A DNA stretch of 64,000 nt, taken from positions 39,487,798-39,551,797 of the forward strand of contig CM056387.1 of the NCBI GenBank assembly GCA_029718625.1, written 5' to 3'. The number at the start of each line of letters is the position of its first letter. Positions within the stretch are counted from its first letter, which is position 1. The translations under genes and the position numbers were made by a program. The notes below the pieces were generated by a model. The model was not told where the DNA came from. It searched no databases and was given only the letters and a program-made list of their open reading frames with translations. Source of the stretch: Synaphobranchus kaupii (Eukaryota; Chordata; Actinopteri; Anguilliformes; Synaphobranchidae). Positions 11,061 to 22,984 of the stretch are shown here, piece by piece.

Positions 11061-13065
11061 AGACACATTTGAGCAAAAAAATTATTAAATGCATAAAATA
11101 ACTAAAATAAATCAATGTAATTCATGCAATTTAAAAAAATGGAACGTAAAGCATTCTAATTCACAGCTTTGAGCTTCAACAGTAGCTACGGACATGTTTC
11201 TCCCACTCCATTATATTATACATTAAATCTGTGTATTAACAACTTTTTTTTCAAAGCGTTTTTCATTTACCAAGTACATGCCAATCATCTGCTGATAAAG
11301 CCTGCACTCCTCCACAGTGGATGACGATGATGCTGGTGACAACTGCGCAAGATCTGGAGGTAAATGAAGGAAGCACTCAAACTTTACAAGGCCGCCCATA
11401 AAACCCGGCGCATAAACAGCCTCCAAACCTCTCCCAACCATTCCAATCGTCTCAAAAGTCTTCTCGTCACGTCCACGTTTAAATGGAACCTGCATTGCAT
11501 ACATTATTTATGTAGCTCAGCGCACAAGCGCGCAAGCTTCTCATTCCTGCAGAGTGGTTTTACCGAAATGACATTCACACTTCTCCGCTCGCTACTTTTT
11601 CAGACGTCTAAAAAAAATAAATAAAGGGAGTGGTTCATTTTACATCAATCAGTCAAATTTTAAAACGATCACAAAATGTAAATTTACAACGGCACCAAAA
11701 TCCAAGGACTTTACAGTGAATACTGATCTACTTCATACCGAATAAATGCTGTTTTACAAACTATTGGCAGGGGAGGAGGATAACATGATCGCAAAAAGAA
11801 AATAGGCACTTCTAGAAAGAAGCGGATGGCTTGCTTTTATATACAAAATGGAAGTGCAACACATCGGCACTGCACACATTTTTTTTCTAAACTGTTAAGT
11901 GCTGGTGAGCACTCGCTTACTGGAGTAAACAGTCCCACCCCCACAGAGTACAACGTAGAGCAGACACGCATCTCACACATAGTCTGTGAAACTGTGACAT
12001 ACTTCACAGGTAGCAAAATCTGCACCACATAATTCTGTAGTCTTATCAAAAATTGTGCTTTTTACAAAAACAACAACAAAAACACTTAAAAATGTGTTCA
12101 TTTGGGGAGTCAGTTAATCCCCATCCCTATTGAACCTTACAAGGACATTCCTTGGCATTGTAAGGCATCTGGTCTGCCTGGCCTATGCGGATATCTGGAG
12201 CCCGTGTTAGAGGAGTGCGCGACAGTCAAGGCTTTGGGGAAATCTTGGTGGTGTTGGGATGAGCCCGGATATTAGAACATATCTTAATTTTCCCTGACAA
12301 ACAGTCCCGGCCTGGACCCGGAGCTAGAAACCACACGCTGTCAGCCAGTCTGTCAGCTCCTTTACCTGACTCTGAGAGTGTGCTGGAGTCCAGGGAGATA
12401 CGTGCGAATGGGGCAAGTCCCTGTACCGCCATCAGTGTGCCGCGGTAATCTCACTACCTCCAACCCGCCCCCCCCTCCAAAAAACGCACAGACGTATAAT
12501 CACACAGCCCCACTCCCGGCCTCCCGCCCCGACAGACACTACGCTGACAGGCGCGCGTGCGCGTTTGTCGAATTCAATTCCTCTTGAAAAACAAAACAAA
12601 AAAACTTCCAGCGGGGCACGTCCCACAAACCCAGAGCAGATAAGAACCCAAGATTAAAGCAAAGCTACGGAGGTGACCTACACTTTTCATTTTGAGGGAG
12701 GCACGCCAGCCTCACTGCATCCTGTACATTTGGGGAGGGCGGGGGGGCAGTGTTAGGGGGTCGTGAGGTGAGACTTTAATATGCTTCTGACTCGATCTGA
12801 TAGATTTGAGGATTTTGGAAAGTGTTCTGAGTGCTTTTGGAAACGGCTGCCATTACGCTGGTCAAGTCAGGCGGTTTTCAGTCCACGAGCATGGCCCCTT
12901 CCCTTTGAAATCCAGACTCCCCTAAGCCCCGCCTCTCCCTACATACCCTTCTCCTATTGGCCCAGCTTTTTAGGACAGCGAATCTGGAGGTGCCACACGT
13001 ACTCTTCCCCTGGCATGACATGGCAGTGTGTCAGACTGCCCCCAAACTTGCTGGCTCAAAAACTT
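11061..13065. other. Non-coding stretch; one unrecognised minus-strand frame
   Basis: The only frame of note is 11504 to 11223 on the minus strand: 93 codons, ATG start, mixed composition without simple repeats. I recognise no domain, and see no splice context or neighbouring exon, so I do not call it a gene. About 12180-12560 and 12850-13040 are GC-richer and look like unique sequence, but nothing in them can be assigned. Confidence 0.4.
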
Positions 13066-13069
13066 TAAC

Positions 13070-13270
13070 TACGTGATTAACGGTTAAATTAATTAATTGC
13101 TAAATGTATGCTAATTGTTTAATTGGTCGTTTGATCTATGCAAGATCATTTATAAATTAAATGAGCTGATTTACAAAGTTTATTGATTGGATGTGACAAT
13201 GAATTATTCGGCCAGCTACCTGATTTGCAATTTTCCCAATTAAATGGAAAATCTTCCTCGGAAAGAGGGC
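13070..13270. promoter_or_regulatory. Candidate conserved non-coding element with homeodomain/POU cores
   Basis: Dense homeodomain cores occur here (ATTAATTAATTG, CTAATTG, TTAATTGG). A POU-like ATGCTAAT lies at 13108-13115 inside GTATGCTAATT (13106-13116), an 11-mer also found at 41800 and 60631. TTGATTGG is also present. No repeats. This is the typical look of a vertebrate developmental enhancer near a homeobox gene, but conservation was not tested. Confidence 0.4.
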
Positions 13271-15255
13271 TCTGTTAAGTGGGTCACATACAGGTGATCT
13301 ACGCCAGCGTTGTCTTACCTTCTCTTATTTACGACACCAGGTAGGAGATAATGATGTATTAATATTAATGCAAACTGTAAATTTTCACAAGGGATGGCTG
13401 AAAGGAAAGCAAATCTGGTAGCATCTGTCCCTATAAATCTACACACAAGTTTCTAGCGAAGATAAAAATGGAGGTCTAAGATGTCTGCTGTTAAATCAGA
13501 GAGGAAGTCTTTTTTTTCCCCCCAGCTCTCAGATACAAGCAGAGAACAGTGAGGCACATGATGGATGCTTGGGCTAATGTAGCCACTAAATACCCATTTC
13601 CCTTATGGAGAGAGACACAAGATGTTTTCTTATATGGCATCTTATTTAAGGAGAGAAAAAAGGCAAGTTTTATGACCCTGTGTTTTGTCTATTCAATTCA
13701 TTTTTTACTGCTCGGTCTTGTGACTGGCCGAAGGAAGAAAAAAACCCTGCCTAAAACCAGCAGTGACAAAGTGCTTCAAAACATTTTTAAAAGCTTATTG
13801 CTCTGTGCGCATTAAAGGCCTATTTCAATATTTGTTTACAAGGCTCTGAGCCGATAAATCTCAGTAAGATTTCTCCGCCTCTGATTTATGGTGGGATTTT
13901 AAAGACGCTGTTTGAAAAAAAAACGGGGGGGGGGGGGGGGGGGGCTGCCAGCCCCTTTTCACCCAACAGATCCAAGGAAGCGAGACTGGGGGAAAAGCTC
14001 TGGGGAAAAACAAGCTCTGAAACATCTCCCTCTACTGTCCTCTGTTGGCCAAGGCCGTGCCAAAAACAACAAGTCAGACATGACCCAACCCGGCACGGCC
14101 GATCTGCCCACCCCCCCCTTCTGGGACGGGCGGGCTACCGCTGCCGAAACAGCCCATCCCCTCTCCCCCCCCGCGGGCGCATTTCGCCCCGGCCTGGCCT
14201 GGCCGGATCAGCTAGCCGTGCCAGCATTGGCACGGGAATCGATGCCATTCAACCCCTCCACAACCCCACCGGGAGCTGTTACCAAAGGCTGTTGCCAAAA
14301 AAAAAAAACATAAAAAAAAAAAAGAGGGAAACTGTGCTTTGGAGCAGGGAGGAACAACGGTCAATGACAACTAGCGCTGCGTGTGTACCGTCCACTCGAG
14401 CGTCCACTTGGCCACACAGACAAACCGAACACAGTGGCCATCTTTAAGCGCCCATTGGCTGCTCCTCATGACCATGGGTATCTGGAATAAGTTTATTCAG
14501 GTGTTAAAAATCACCCCCACACCCCACCTTCTGCCCCTCAGATGCAAGCTTAAAATGCTCTTTTTCTTGGCAGGAAAAAATACCTTCTCTAAAATTCTAA
14601 TGACTCAAAGGCTGACATTAATTGGTTCCTTTAACGTTATTAAAAAAAAAAGCGAGCATTCCTCATGAGATCAGAGTTTCTAAGAAAAGCAAAGCTCTCG
14701 TGAAAACGTGACGCCCCTTGCCTGCCTGCCCCTTGCCTGCCTGCCCCTTGCCTGCCTGCCCGAAGCTGGCTCCGGACTCTGGAGCGATCGCATAATAAGA
14801 GACGCCGGGAAGAACATCGCAGACCTGTCCGATCTATAACTCGAACCAGATGTTCCCTGATGTTCCTCGCCGTCTCACCCAGCCGAGTGCGTGATGGGAA
14901 CCAGGCTCTCGAACGCGGGGACAGGCGCACATAGTGACGCCCGGCATGTTCTTCCCAGTGAAGGCCCCTAGCACTTCCTGTCATGGATGCAGAGCACATG
15001 ACACCCTGCACATTTTCAAATAGAATCAAAGCAGGGCTCGACATGGGGATACTGCAAGCTGTGGCACAGCCACCACCTGCAGATAGCATCACCTTTTCAC
15101 CCTACAGCTACAACCTTTTGAAATTCTGTCTTCTCCTCAAAACTCTGTTTTTTTTTTTTGTATTTTGGCCCTGCATAATTCACACTTTATAGTACGTCAG
15201 TCAAGTTAAGATGTAATGAAGTGAATGAGTAGTTACAGTAAATAGACAAATCAAC
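13271..15255. other. Non-coding stretch with a poly-G tract and a short 15-bp repeat
   Basis: A run of 20 G lies at 13925-13944. At 14714-14760 a 15-bp unit (CCCCTTGCCTGCCTG) is present three times. The minus-strand frame of 150 codons (14640-15092), with three AGRQG repeats, comes from this array. No gene is recognised. Confidence 0.6.
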
Positions 15256-15381
<126 letters not shown>

Positions 15382-16860
15382 GACAAACATAGTTTTTCCT
15401 GTGCATGGGATTCTCAAAAGAAATACAGTTTTTGTTGCGTTTTCTGCCTCCCAAAAATATTTTAAAAAATGGAAGGCTGTGAAGCGGCGTTGTATATTCA
15501 TCTTGTTGCGTCTCTGTTCTCCCACCCTGTTTATTCCGCAGCTCATCGGCTCCATTACCGCCATGCCCGTCAGCTCTCTTTGGAGGAAAATGAAAAACAG
15601 AGTCGTTTTAGGTGCGGGCTAAAGGTTACCTCATTTATAGTGAGCGCTGCATACACCCCCTTCTTCCGAAAGGCCTCGGGGGACCAGACACCCCACCTTC
15701 ATTGCTACACACCTCATGTCCTGCCACACAGCAGCCCACTGTGGGCCTTTTTGTTGCATTTTTATAACGCAACTTTAATCCGGCTTCAAAAATAAATCTC
15801 CATTCTCCACGTCGCCACGGCGCCACCCTGTCACGCCGTGAATGAGATTCCGTCTCCGGTGAGGGTCTCGACCCGGTTTAGATGAAAACCATTCTAAGAG
15901 ACAGCTAAAAAAAAACTGAATCCTGAATGATCTCAGAATAAGAGGGTCGCAACCGACAAAAAGGATAATTAAACTTTTCTGGTTATTTATGAATAAGGGG
16001 ACAAATTAATTCTACTTGATACGGGCTAGAAGGGACAACATATTCTTGCTCTTTGTAATAATAATAATAATAATAATAATGATTATAATTATAAAATTGT
16101 ACCTTGCATGCTACCATGCCCTACCACCACTACTGTGACATTATCGACACACGCCGCTACAGTCTCGCCGAACCACCAAACTACCCCACAAACAGCACTG
16201 CCACGGTTCCAAACCGCTGAATATTAAACACAGCTTTAATGTTGGGATGGATTAAAATGGATGGGATTCCCAAATTAGCTCTTCCAATAGTGTCCTACAC
16301 CCAGGTACTGGGTTAAGGAGGGGAGAGGGCAGGGGAGAAGGGTGGGGGTGGGAGAGAGGGCTAGGGGTGGGGGGGGGAGGAGGTGTAGGACAGGAGAGAG
16401 AGAGAGAGAGAGAGGAGGTCGGAGGGGTTGGGGGTTAATAAATAAATAAATGTATAGGGTTTTTTCGCGGGTTCTGGGAGGTGATGGATGACGATGGGTG
16501 ATGCCAGCAGCAGGCTCTGCAGCGGAGGCTCATTCTCACCTGACGAGCGTGATTTATGACAAAGAGGGCGCTCTCCGACTCCGCCATTTGCCATTTGGCC
16601 CCCTGCTCCACTCAACAGGGTCTGGGAAGGGTTTGGGGCGTCCAATTGACACAGCGACTGCACACATTGGGCTGGAAGCAAGGCCTCGTCCGATCTGCGC
16701 TGGGGGGCCAGGGGCCCATTTTGGATGTCCCGGCCCCCTCCCTGGTTCAAAAATGCACACCCTGTTGCGGATTCATGCTTCTATGGTATGCCTCTTTGAC
16801 CAAACATGGTTTCCCAATAAAAACAATGCGATCGGGCACATGGAATGCAAACATGGATCT
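15382..16860. other. Non-coding stretch, partly GC-rich
   Basis: No gene is recognised. Short GA (about 16394-16413) and AAT (about 16060-16080) tracts are present. The block 16480-16760 is GC-rich and open in several frames on both strands, which reflects composition and not coding. Confidence 0.5.
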
Positions 16861-16861
16861 A

Positions 16862-16965
16862 CTGTATATCCAGTGCAGTCCGTCAGTATTTGGACAGTGA
16901 CACAAGTTTTGTTGTTTTGTACTCTAGAACAACAATGGGTTTGAAACGAAACACTAAATGTGAGG
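16862..16965 (+). mobile_element. Tc1/mariner-type element fragment
   Basis: The sequence around CAGTCCGTCAGTATTTGGAC and the following AGTGACACAAGTTTTGTTGT-type run closely resembles the terminal region of a common fish Tc1-like transposon. Only one end is visible; no transposase frame and no partner terminus were found nearby. The assignment is from memory of the family. Confidence 0.55.
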
Positions 16966-17224
16966 TTACTGTGTCGACTCTCGGCTTTAATTAAATTTTA
17001 ATTTTAATCTATATTGAGTGAAGCATGCAGGAATTACAGCCCTTTTCATACATGCGTACATGGTATGTAGACATAAACATTATGTTACCTTCATGTAACC
17101 AGGTAGGTAAGCTGAGAATTCTCATTCTCTTTTGACCAGAGGAATATTTACAAGAGTCGAATGCTTCCTTTGATACGTACAGGTACGTATATGGTGAAAT
17201 GAATGAATAAGCTAATGAGTGAAT

Positions 17225-17345
17225 GAACTGCATACGTAGGACCCCCAGAAGCCTTTCACTGGGAGGGGCGAAGGGGCTAACTCACCCCCAGGTACAGCCT
17301 GAAATGATTAAATGATTGACAGTGGCAGGGAGCACAAACACAGTG
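17225..17345. promoter_or_regulatory. Candidate regulatory block with a PBX-MEIS/PREP site
   Basis: TGATTGACAG at 17313-17322 is an exact match to the composite PBX plus MEIS/PREP binding motif. It is embedded in repeat-free sequence that also has AAATGATTAAATGATT. Its location upstream of pbx3 makes autoregulation conceivable. Function and conservation are inferred. Confidence 0.35.
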
Positions 17346-17645
17346 CAGAATGATATCAGAGGACCGGTGTGAGGTTAAAGGTCAATATCAGCGGAGGATG
17401 AGAATGAGGCGCTGGGGGCAGAGTCAGAGTTTGAGCGCCAGGGTCTCACTGGTTTCCTGCCAGCCGATGAGGTCGCTGGAGCAGGCAGTAGCCATGGTGA
17501 CCACCATCTTAGGGCACGGATTCCTCTACACCAACTGTATTGAGAGGTAGACATATTTTTCTTTTTCTTTTGGTTGTGGTTGGGCCTATGTGGCCCTTCA
17601 TAAGAGTTAAGGGGACATTGGGTGGTTAGGCAGCAAAAACAAGAT

Positions 17646-17755
17646 GGAGGCGCACCTGAGCTGCTCATTAGCTTGTCACAACAGAATCTCGAGGGGAACC
17701 AGTGTTGACTCTCATATTTTTGAGAGGGAGAGGAACCTTCATGATGAACTGGCGG
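17646..17755 (+). repeat. 110-bp locally duplicated unit, copy 1
   Basis: This unit is repeated at 18240-18350 in direct orientation with roughly 90% identity. The first ~46 bases, starting GGAGGCGCACCTGAGCTGCT, are identical. It contains TCATTAGCTTGTCACA and CATATTTTTGAG. Flanks do not match, so the homologous unit is sharply bounded. Confidence 0.9.
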
Positions 17756-18239
17756 TAAAATGGACACCTTAACACCTGTACGACAAAATTCCAACACAAT
17801 CCGTAACTAATAGCACATCAGTAATGGACCTATTTACCATATAGGACGCCAGACAGCTAAATGAAAAGCAGCTGCTTTTTCCCCGTCTCTCTCCAGTCGA
17901 ATCAAACCAGAGGGAGGACGTCTCCGCGTCGCTGTGGTGAAACTCGCGCACTGTCACGCGGCTCCGGAGAGCATAATTGCTACCTGTCAGAGGCGTTGTC
18001 AATTCATCGTCATTTTCCTCGCAATATCTGAAGCATCATTTATTTTTTATTTTTTATTTTTTTTAATATTATCGTTGAGATGAAAGGGGGGGGGTGGGGA
18101 CGTGGCGAGAGCACGACTTCTACGGTAATTATCAGGTTTGCGCTGTCAGTGCGGTTGATTAGCCACCCTCATAAAAACATGACCCGCAGCCCTGCAAACA
18201 GGGCTGCCCGTGTTTACGAGCCGCCCCGACGCCTTTCCG

Positions 18240-18350
18240 GGAGGCGCACCTGAGCTGCTCATTAGCTTGTCACAACAGAATCTCGGGGAGAAGCGGTGTT
18301 CACCTCTCATATTTTTGAGTGGGAGAGGAACCTTCACGATGAACTGGCGG
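18240..18350 (+). repeat. 110-bp locally duplicated unit, copy 2
   Basis: This is the second copy of 17646-17755, 594 bp downstream. Most differences lie in the middle (after the CAGAATCTCG block), while both ends remain nearly identical. Confidence 0.9.
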
Positions 18351-18433
18351 GAAAAAAATCTCCATTTTGAATTTGGGACAATTTAACCGTATTCCAGAAG
18401 TTTCTAGAACGGCGTTGAGACTTTCCAATTCAT

Positions 18434-18658
18434 CACATTACATTTACATTTACATTACAGGCATTTAGCAGACGCTCTTATCCAGAGCGACTTACACAAG
18501 TTTTTTTTTTTTTTACATATATTATCCAATTATACAGCTGGATATATACTGAAGCGATTCAAGTACCTCGCTCAAGGGTACAACGGCAGTGTCCTACCTG
18601 GGAATCGAACCTGCAACCTTTCAGTTACAAAGCCAGTTCCTTAACTTACGAGTCACAC
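18434..18658 (-). mobile_element. tRNA-derived SINE, same family as 8401-8625
   Basis: On the minus strand the B box GGTTCGATTCC (complement of 18601-18611) is followed by a body with GTACCCTTGAGCGAGGTACTT and AGCTGT, then a tail including TAAGTCGCTCTGGATAAGAG and GCGTCTGCTAAATGCC, ending in an ATGTAA-rich stretch. This tail is a hallmark of many teleost SINEs. Confidence 0.85.
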
Positions 18659-19119
18659 ATCACACAGACCTAAATGCCATGAATACAATTCTAACACAAA
18701 TATTTTCATGATAAAGGCTTTAATCTTTTTTAACAACACACTGACACTTAATTACAACATCTTTTCATTACATAGAATATGCTGTCGTGTGATATGGTAA
18801 ATTCTCCTCAAAGCCAGCAAGATTCAGATAACTAACAAGACTGTAGGAATCAATCAGGAGATGTACTAGCATATAATTCAATGAATCAATCAATCCCAGA
18901 TATTCTTTAACTGAATCATTTCATGGTATATCAATTGTTAACATCACAGCATGTGATAACTGAGGTAAGTTCTCCTTGACGCTGGAAAGACAATTAGTAA
19001 GTACAGAGAGCGGTCCAGAGATTTTTTTTGACAAAATTATTATGATTGATCAGGAGTGCTATTTTAGATTTCTCTGCTTCACTCATTCCATGGGGCTTAA
19101 TGTACTAACTTGAGGATTA

Positions 19120-19310
19120 GCAGACGTTGCAGGTTCAACTCCCCGGCCTGGCGCTAGCCGCAAGTTACTCAACGCCTAAGGTAAGTCACTGAACCATAAT
19201 TGTTTCTGCAATCAAGCAGCCGTACAACTGGAGAGTGTGAAAGAAATGTAAACCTTGTAATTCACTCCCGGATAAGGGCACCAGCTAGGCAAATAAATAA
19301 TGGAATTGAA
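19120..19310 (+). mobile_element. Degraded SINE of a related type
   Basis: A B-box-like GGTTCAACTCC lies at 19132-19142. It is followed by AAGTCACTGAACC, and by GGATAAGGGCACCAGCTAGG and AAATAAATAATG, which resemble the usual SINE tail GGATAAGAGCGTCTGCTAAATG. It is more diverged than the copies at 8.4 and 18.5 kb. Confidence 0.55.
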
Positions 19311-19973
19311 TTAAATTTGCCAAACATAAAAAAAAAATGGAAGGTACGGGGTGTAGCTTGCAGATGAGTGACAGAGACAAACAGGGCTCTCCCGCACTGT
19401 GTTCCTACTCTGACAGGTAGCGTGTCACCCAGTCCAAGAAAACCCGCTAATTAAGAGCCACACACTGGGGCGGTGGCATTGATGGCTGGCATAAAACCAC
19501 ATCAGCACTGTCTTGGCAGGAACCAGCTGCAAACAAGAAGGGCTAAATAGCAAAGAGGGAGGAAAGGGAGAAAAAAAACAGACAGGAAGATCAACTCTAC
19601 CGGAATCCTCCTTCCCTCAAACAAAGCCGCGACCGCAAGGTGTAATTTCTATTGTCTGCACACCCCCGTATTTTCTCTCTTTAGTCCTGGGTGACAATTT
19701 AGTTTCACCCCGTGTCACCCGTATTTGTGCATGCACTCAAATCAACCTGTTCTGTGTGAAAGAAAAAAAATATATATTTATTTTATTATGAAAAAATGTA
19801 TATGTATAAGAAATATGCAGGCATGTTATTTCCTATACTATGAACTGGTCCAGGTTTCGTGAAAAGCCTAGGCCAGAACTTAATTTACCTTATATGGATT
19901 ATATGCGTTATATTTTCGAGTACTGTGGTTTTATGAACCTTGGTTGTATAATTTTTCTGTATAAAGAGACACC
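19311..19973. other. Non-coding stretch
   Basis: No gene or convincing element is seen. The open frames of 60 to 92 codons have no recognisable content. Confidence 0.45.
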
Positions 19974-20516
19974 GGCCTTCATTCATGAAACATTCCTTAA
20001 TATGTGCTTACATTTATGTACAAAGTGAGTTCATACGTAAAATTTACGCCAGATTCTTCAAACCGTGCGGGGAAGGCAGATTTGTTCGTATTTTCCGTGC
20101 GTATCTTCATACATTCCAATTCATCGTTAATGACAGGCGCGCGCACCTTATTTTACAATTAGCATAAATCTACGCCCATGAATTGCCATATATGGAAGTT
20201 GCAAATTCCATTGGCTGGTGAATGTGAATTCAAAATGGAGCAGAAAAATCTAAAGAAAGAATTATGCTACAAAATGCAAATGTTACATTTAGTGAATTGA
20301 ACAGAAAATAAAAATAAATTAATATTGTAATTGACATTCAGAGGCTACATTTAGCAGCATTTTGAATTTACAAACATGAAACGAGTGGTCCTGAGCAGGT
20401 GTAAAGTTTGTTCGTACGTACAAAAACTTTGATGAATGCGGAAAATACAAACAAAGTTGCTAATATGAACGATTTATGCACAAATTCGTTCTCGTCATGT
20501 TTCATGAATGAGGCCC
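19974..20516. mobile_element. MITE-like DNA element with inverted-repeat ends
   Basis: The ends are inverted copies: TTCATTCATGAAACAT at the left (to 19993) and ATGTTTCATGAATGA at the right (from 20497), with near-matching CC/GGCC flanks. Imperfect inverted similarity continues inward. GTTCGTATTTTCCG near 20085-20100 corresponds to the complement of CGGAAAATACAAAC near 20439-20452, and CATACGTAA / TACGTAC motifs lie on both arms. No transposase frame is present. It resembles the common fish family beginning GGCCTCATTCAT. Confidence 0.65.
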
Positions 20517-20519
20517 ATT

Positions 20520-22735
20520 GAGTGAAGTTGTCCAGTAAACATGAATAATTTACCCATAAATAAAACCAATCATTTCCATAAAAAACATAAACAAGTAAAA
20601 TACAGGTAGCTGAAAATGTTCCTTAAAAATTCAATTCAAAATAAAATTCTGTTACACAGGCTCCTTTGGTTTTACAAATTGTAAAAAAAACTTCTCAATT
20701 AACAAAAAAAAGGACTGGGTATCTTCTCACTAGCTCATGAAGAAATTGATTCAGTCTGAAAATATATTTTAGTTTTTTGCTACCAAATACCTTTGTCAAA
20801 AAAGTATATGTAGTCTTACTTGTTTGTTTTCTATGATTTGTGGTCAGCGAATACCATGCATGCATGATTAAATACCAAAAAACATACAGAAATGAGACTC
20901 ACTTTTCATTGCTACTCACGTTCCACTACTCTTCCAAATGAAGAATCCAAAGCTTTGACCATGCTGGTGGATGACAGTGTCTTCATGGATCCGGCTGTGG
21001 TCTTCTGTGCTTGACCCAGGTCAAGACCAGCCGTTCGGAGAGGCGTGGTTCGAATTAAAATTCAACCAAAACATCACGCAAAAGAAAGCCATCTCGTGAG
21101 CCGAAAAAAGCTCCACATTTCACAAAAACCAGGAAACTGTGTGCCCAAAAAAGCCTTAATGCGCTAAGAGACATCCGCTTATAGAGATCCAATATGTAGC
21201 TTACAAATTAATTAATTTATTTATTTATTTTTAAACTGGCATCCAAGGAGCAAAGGCAAGGAATGTCAGCAGGTTGTCTGCTTGTCCCCGCTCAAATACG
21301 GGGTGAAAAGCTAAGTGGATTTGTTTTCCCCTCCTCTGTAAAACCCAGCCATCAAGAGACCACTGAGTACATAAATAATTCACTCCACAAGGTGATCTAT
21401 AATGTTAATGCCAAATTCTATACTAATGATGCAACATCACTGCCAATTGATTTCAGTGGAGCATTTTTATTATTCCGACGCACTTTTAAGGACCCCTGTC
21501 TTATTAAATCATATTTATATAATAAAATCAATGCCGTTAAAATGTTCCGGGAGGATTTTAACGCCATAAGGATGAATTACACATTCTGAAACTCTATTAA
21601 TTTCAACGGTACATGGCGTCATATTCAGATTTAATAGAAAGTTTTTTAATGAAGGGGATTGAAAAAAGGGATCCACTCCTCCATTACCGTATGATGGATA
21701 ACCGGGCAAGGTTACCAAACCACTCATTAACACTCCTTTGAATTACGAAAGTACTTCAGATTTTTTCCCCTTTCACTTTTAAAAAATAAAATAAGATGTA
21801 ATAATATTGGGTTGAATCTAGTCCAGGCATAATTAAATCCACTGATGGGGTGAAGGGGTTCTGTGGCAGTGGGGGCAGAAAGTGTAGCCATGAATCAAAA
21901 ACGGACACAGCGTTTATCCATCACCAGCGCATCACAAGATCACAGAAAAGCTCTTTTCCAGGTTACCAAAGGCCACCATTACAAATCTGTGTGGGGGGGG
22001 AGGGGGTGTGGGGGGCATTAGGACTTTCTCCTATAAGTACTGAAGGGTAGGGACACACTGCAGAGAAGCCAGAGGAGACAGTCCATCTCCTCTCTTGGCT
22101 ATGATATTGCCCCCACCCACCCAGATACTATTTATAATGGCCAGGGTGGATAGAGGCAGACGAGGTTAGGGCCTACTTCTTAGCTTACAGTACCTTTCAA
22201 GTCGAGGGCCTTTGCTGTTCTTTTAACACAAGGGCAGATAATTATTGTGGTGAGTGATGAAAGCGAACTGGCAGAAATGGCTCTAAATATTAAATGTGGC
22301 CATGGGTTGGTGAATGACATACATCCAATATGTGTTGCAATGCACATACACACGCACGCACTGTTACCTTTATGCAATTGTCTTTAGTTGGGAAAGACTT
22401 AACAGTTACGTACATCACTTTCACTGGATGAGGCTACATGACCAAAGTATGTTGATCCAGCAACCCGGTCCCATTACTTCCCATTTTGGGAAGGTTGTTA
22501 ATACGCAGAAAAAATTCAATAAAACCACAGAACACTTCTTTGAGTGGTTTAATAGTACGTTTGTAATGCTTTTTGTACACCAGTCCACCGTATAGCCAAG
22601 CAGGGGGAATGGATGTGTGCCTGAGCCTGCTACTGTGTCTGTGGCTGACGAATGGAGAAAATTAATGGCCTGCTCCAATAGTATAATTAGAGAGACGCTG
22701 ATGGCTGAGTGGTTCAAATGCATAGTCTGTGTAAC
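20520..22735. other. Non-coding stretch
   Basis: No gene is recognised. The longest frame (21263-21589, 108 codons) has no known domain. A GC-richer patch lies at about 21840-22170 with no assignable signal. Confidence 0.45.
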
Positions 22736-22740
22736 ACTCT

Positions 22741-22811
22741 GACACACACACACACACACACAATCACACACATGCTCACACACGCACCCATGCATGCATG
22801 TAGAATGCATG

Positions 22812-22858
<47 letters not shown>

Positions 22859-22925
22859 CTTTACACCCCCCTCCCCTGGCAAACAAACATGCACACACAC
22901 ACACAGGCACACACAGGCACACACA

Positions 22926-22964
<39 letters not shown>

Positions 22965-22968
22965 ACAA
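22741..22968. repeat. CA/TG microsatellite cluster
   Basis: Three CA tracts (about 22741-22767, 22819-22855 and 22929-22960) are separated by short CATGCATG- and CGCG-containing interruptions. The His/Thr- and Cys/Val-rich frames on the two strands are artefacts. Confidence 0.95.
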
Positions 22969-22984
22969 GAGCAAACATCACCCA

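Noticed and set aside
11223..11504. 93-codon minus-strand frame with ATG and mixed composition
   Set aside because: No recognisable domain, no adjoining exon or splice pattern. This length is expected by chance in 64 kb on two strands.
14640..15092. 150-codon minus frame with AGRQG repeats
   Set aside because: The repeats come from a three-copy 15-bp unit; the remainder matches nothing I know.
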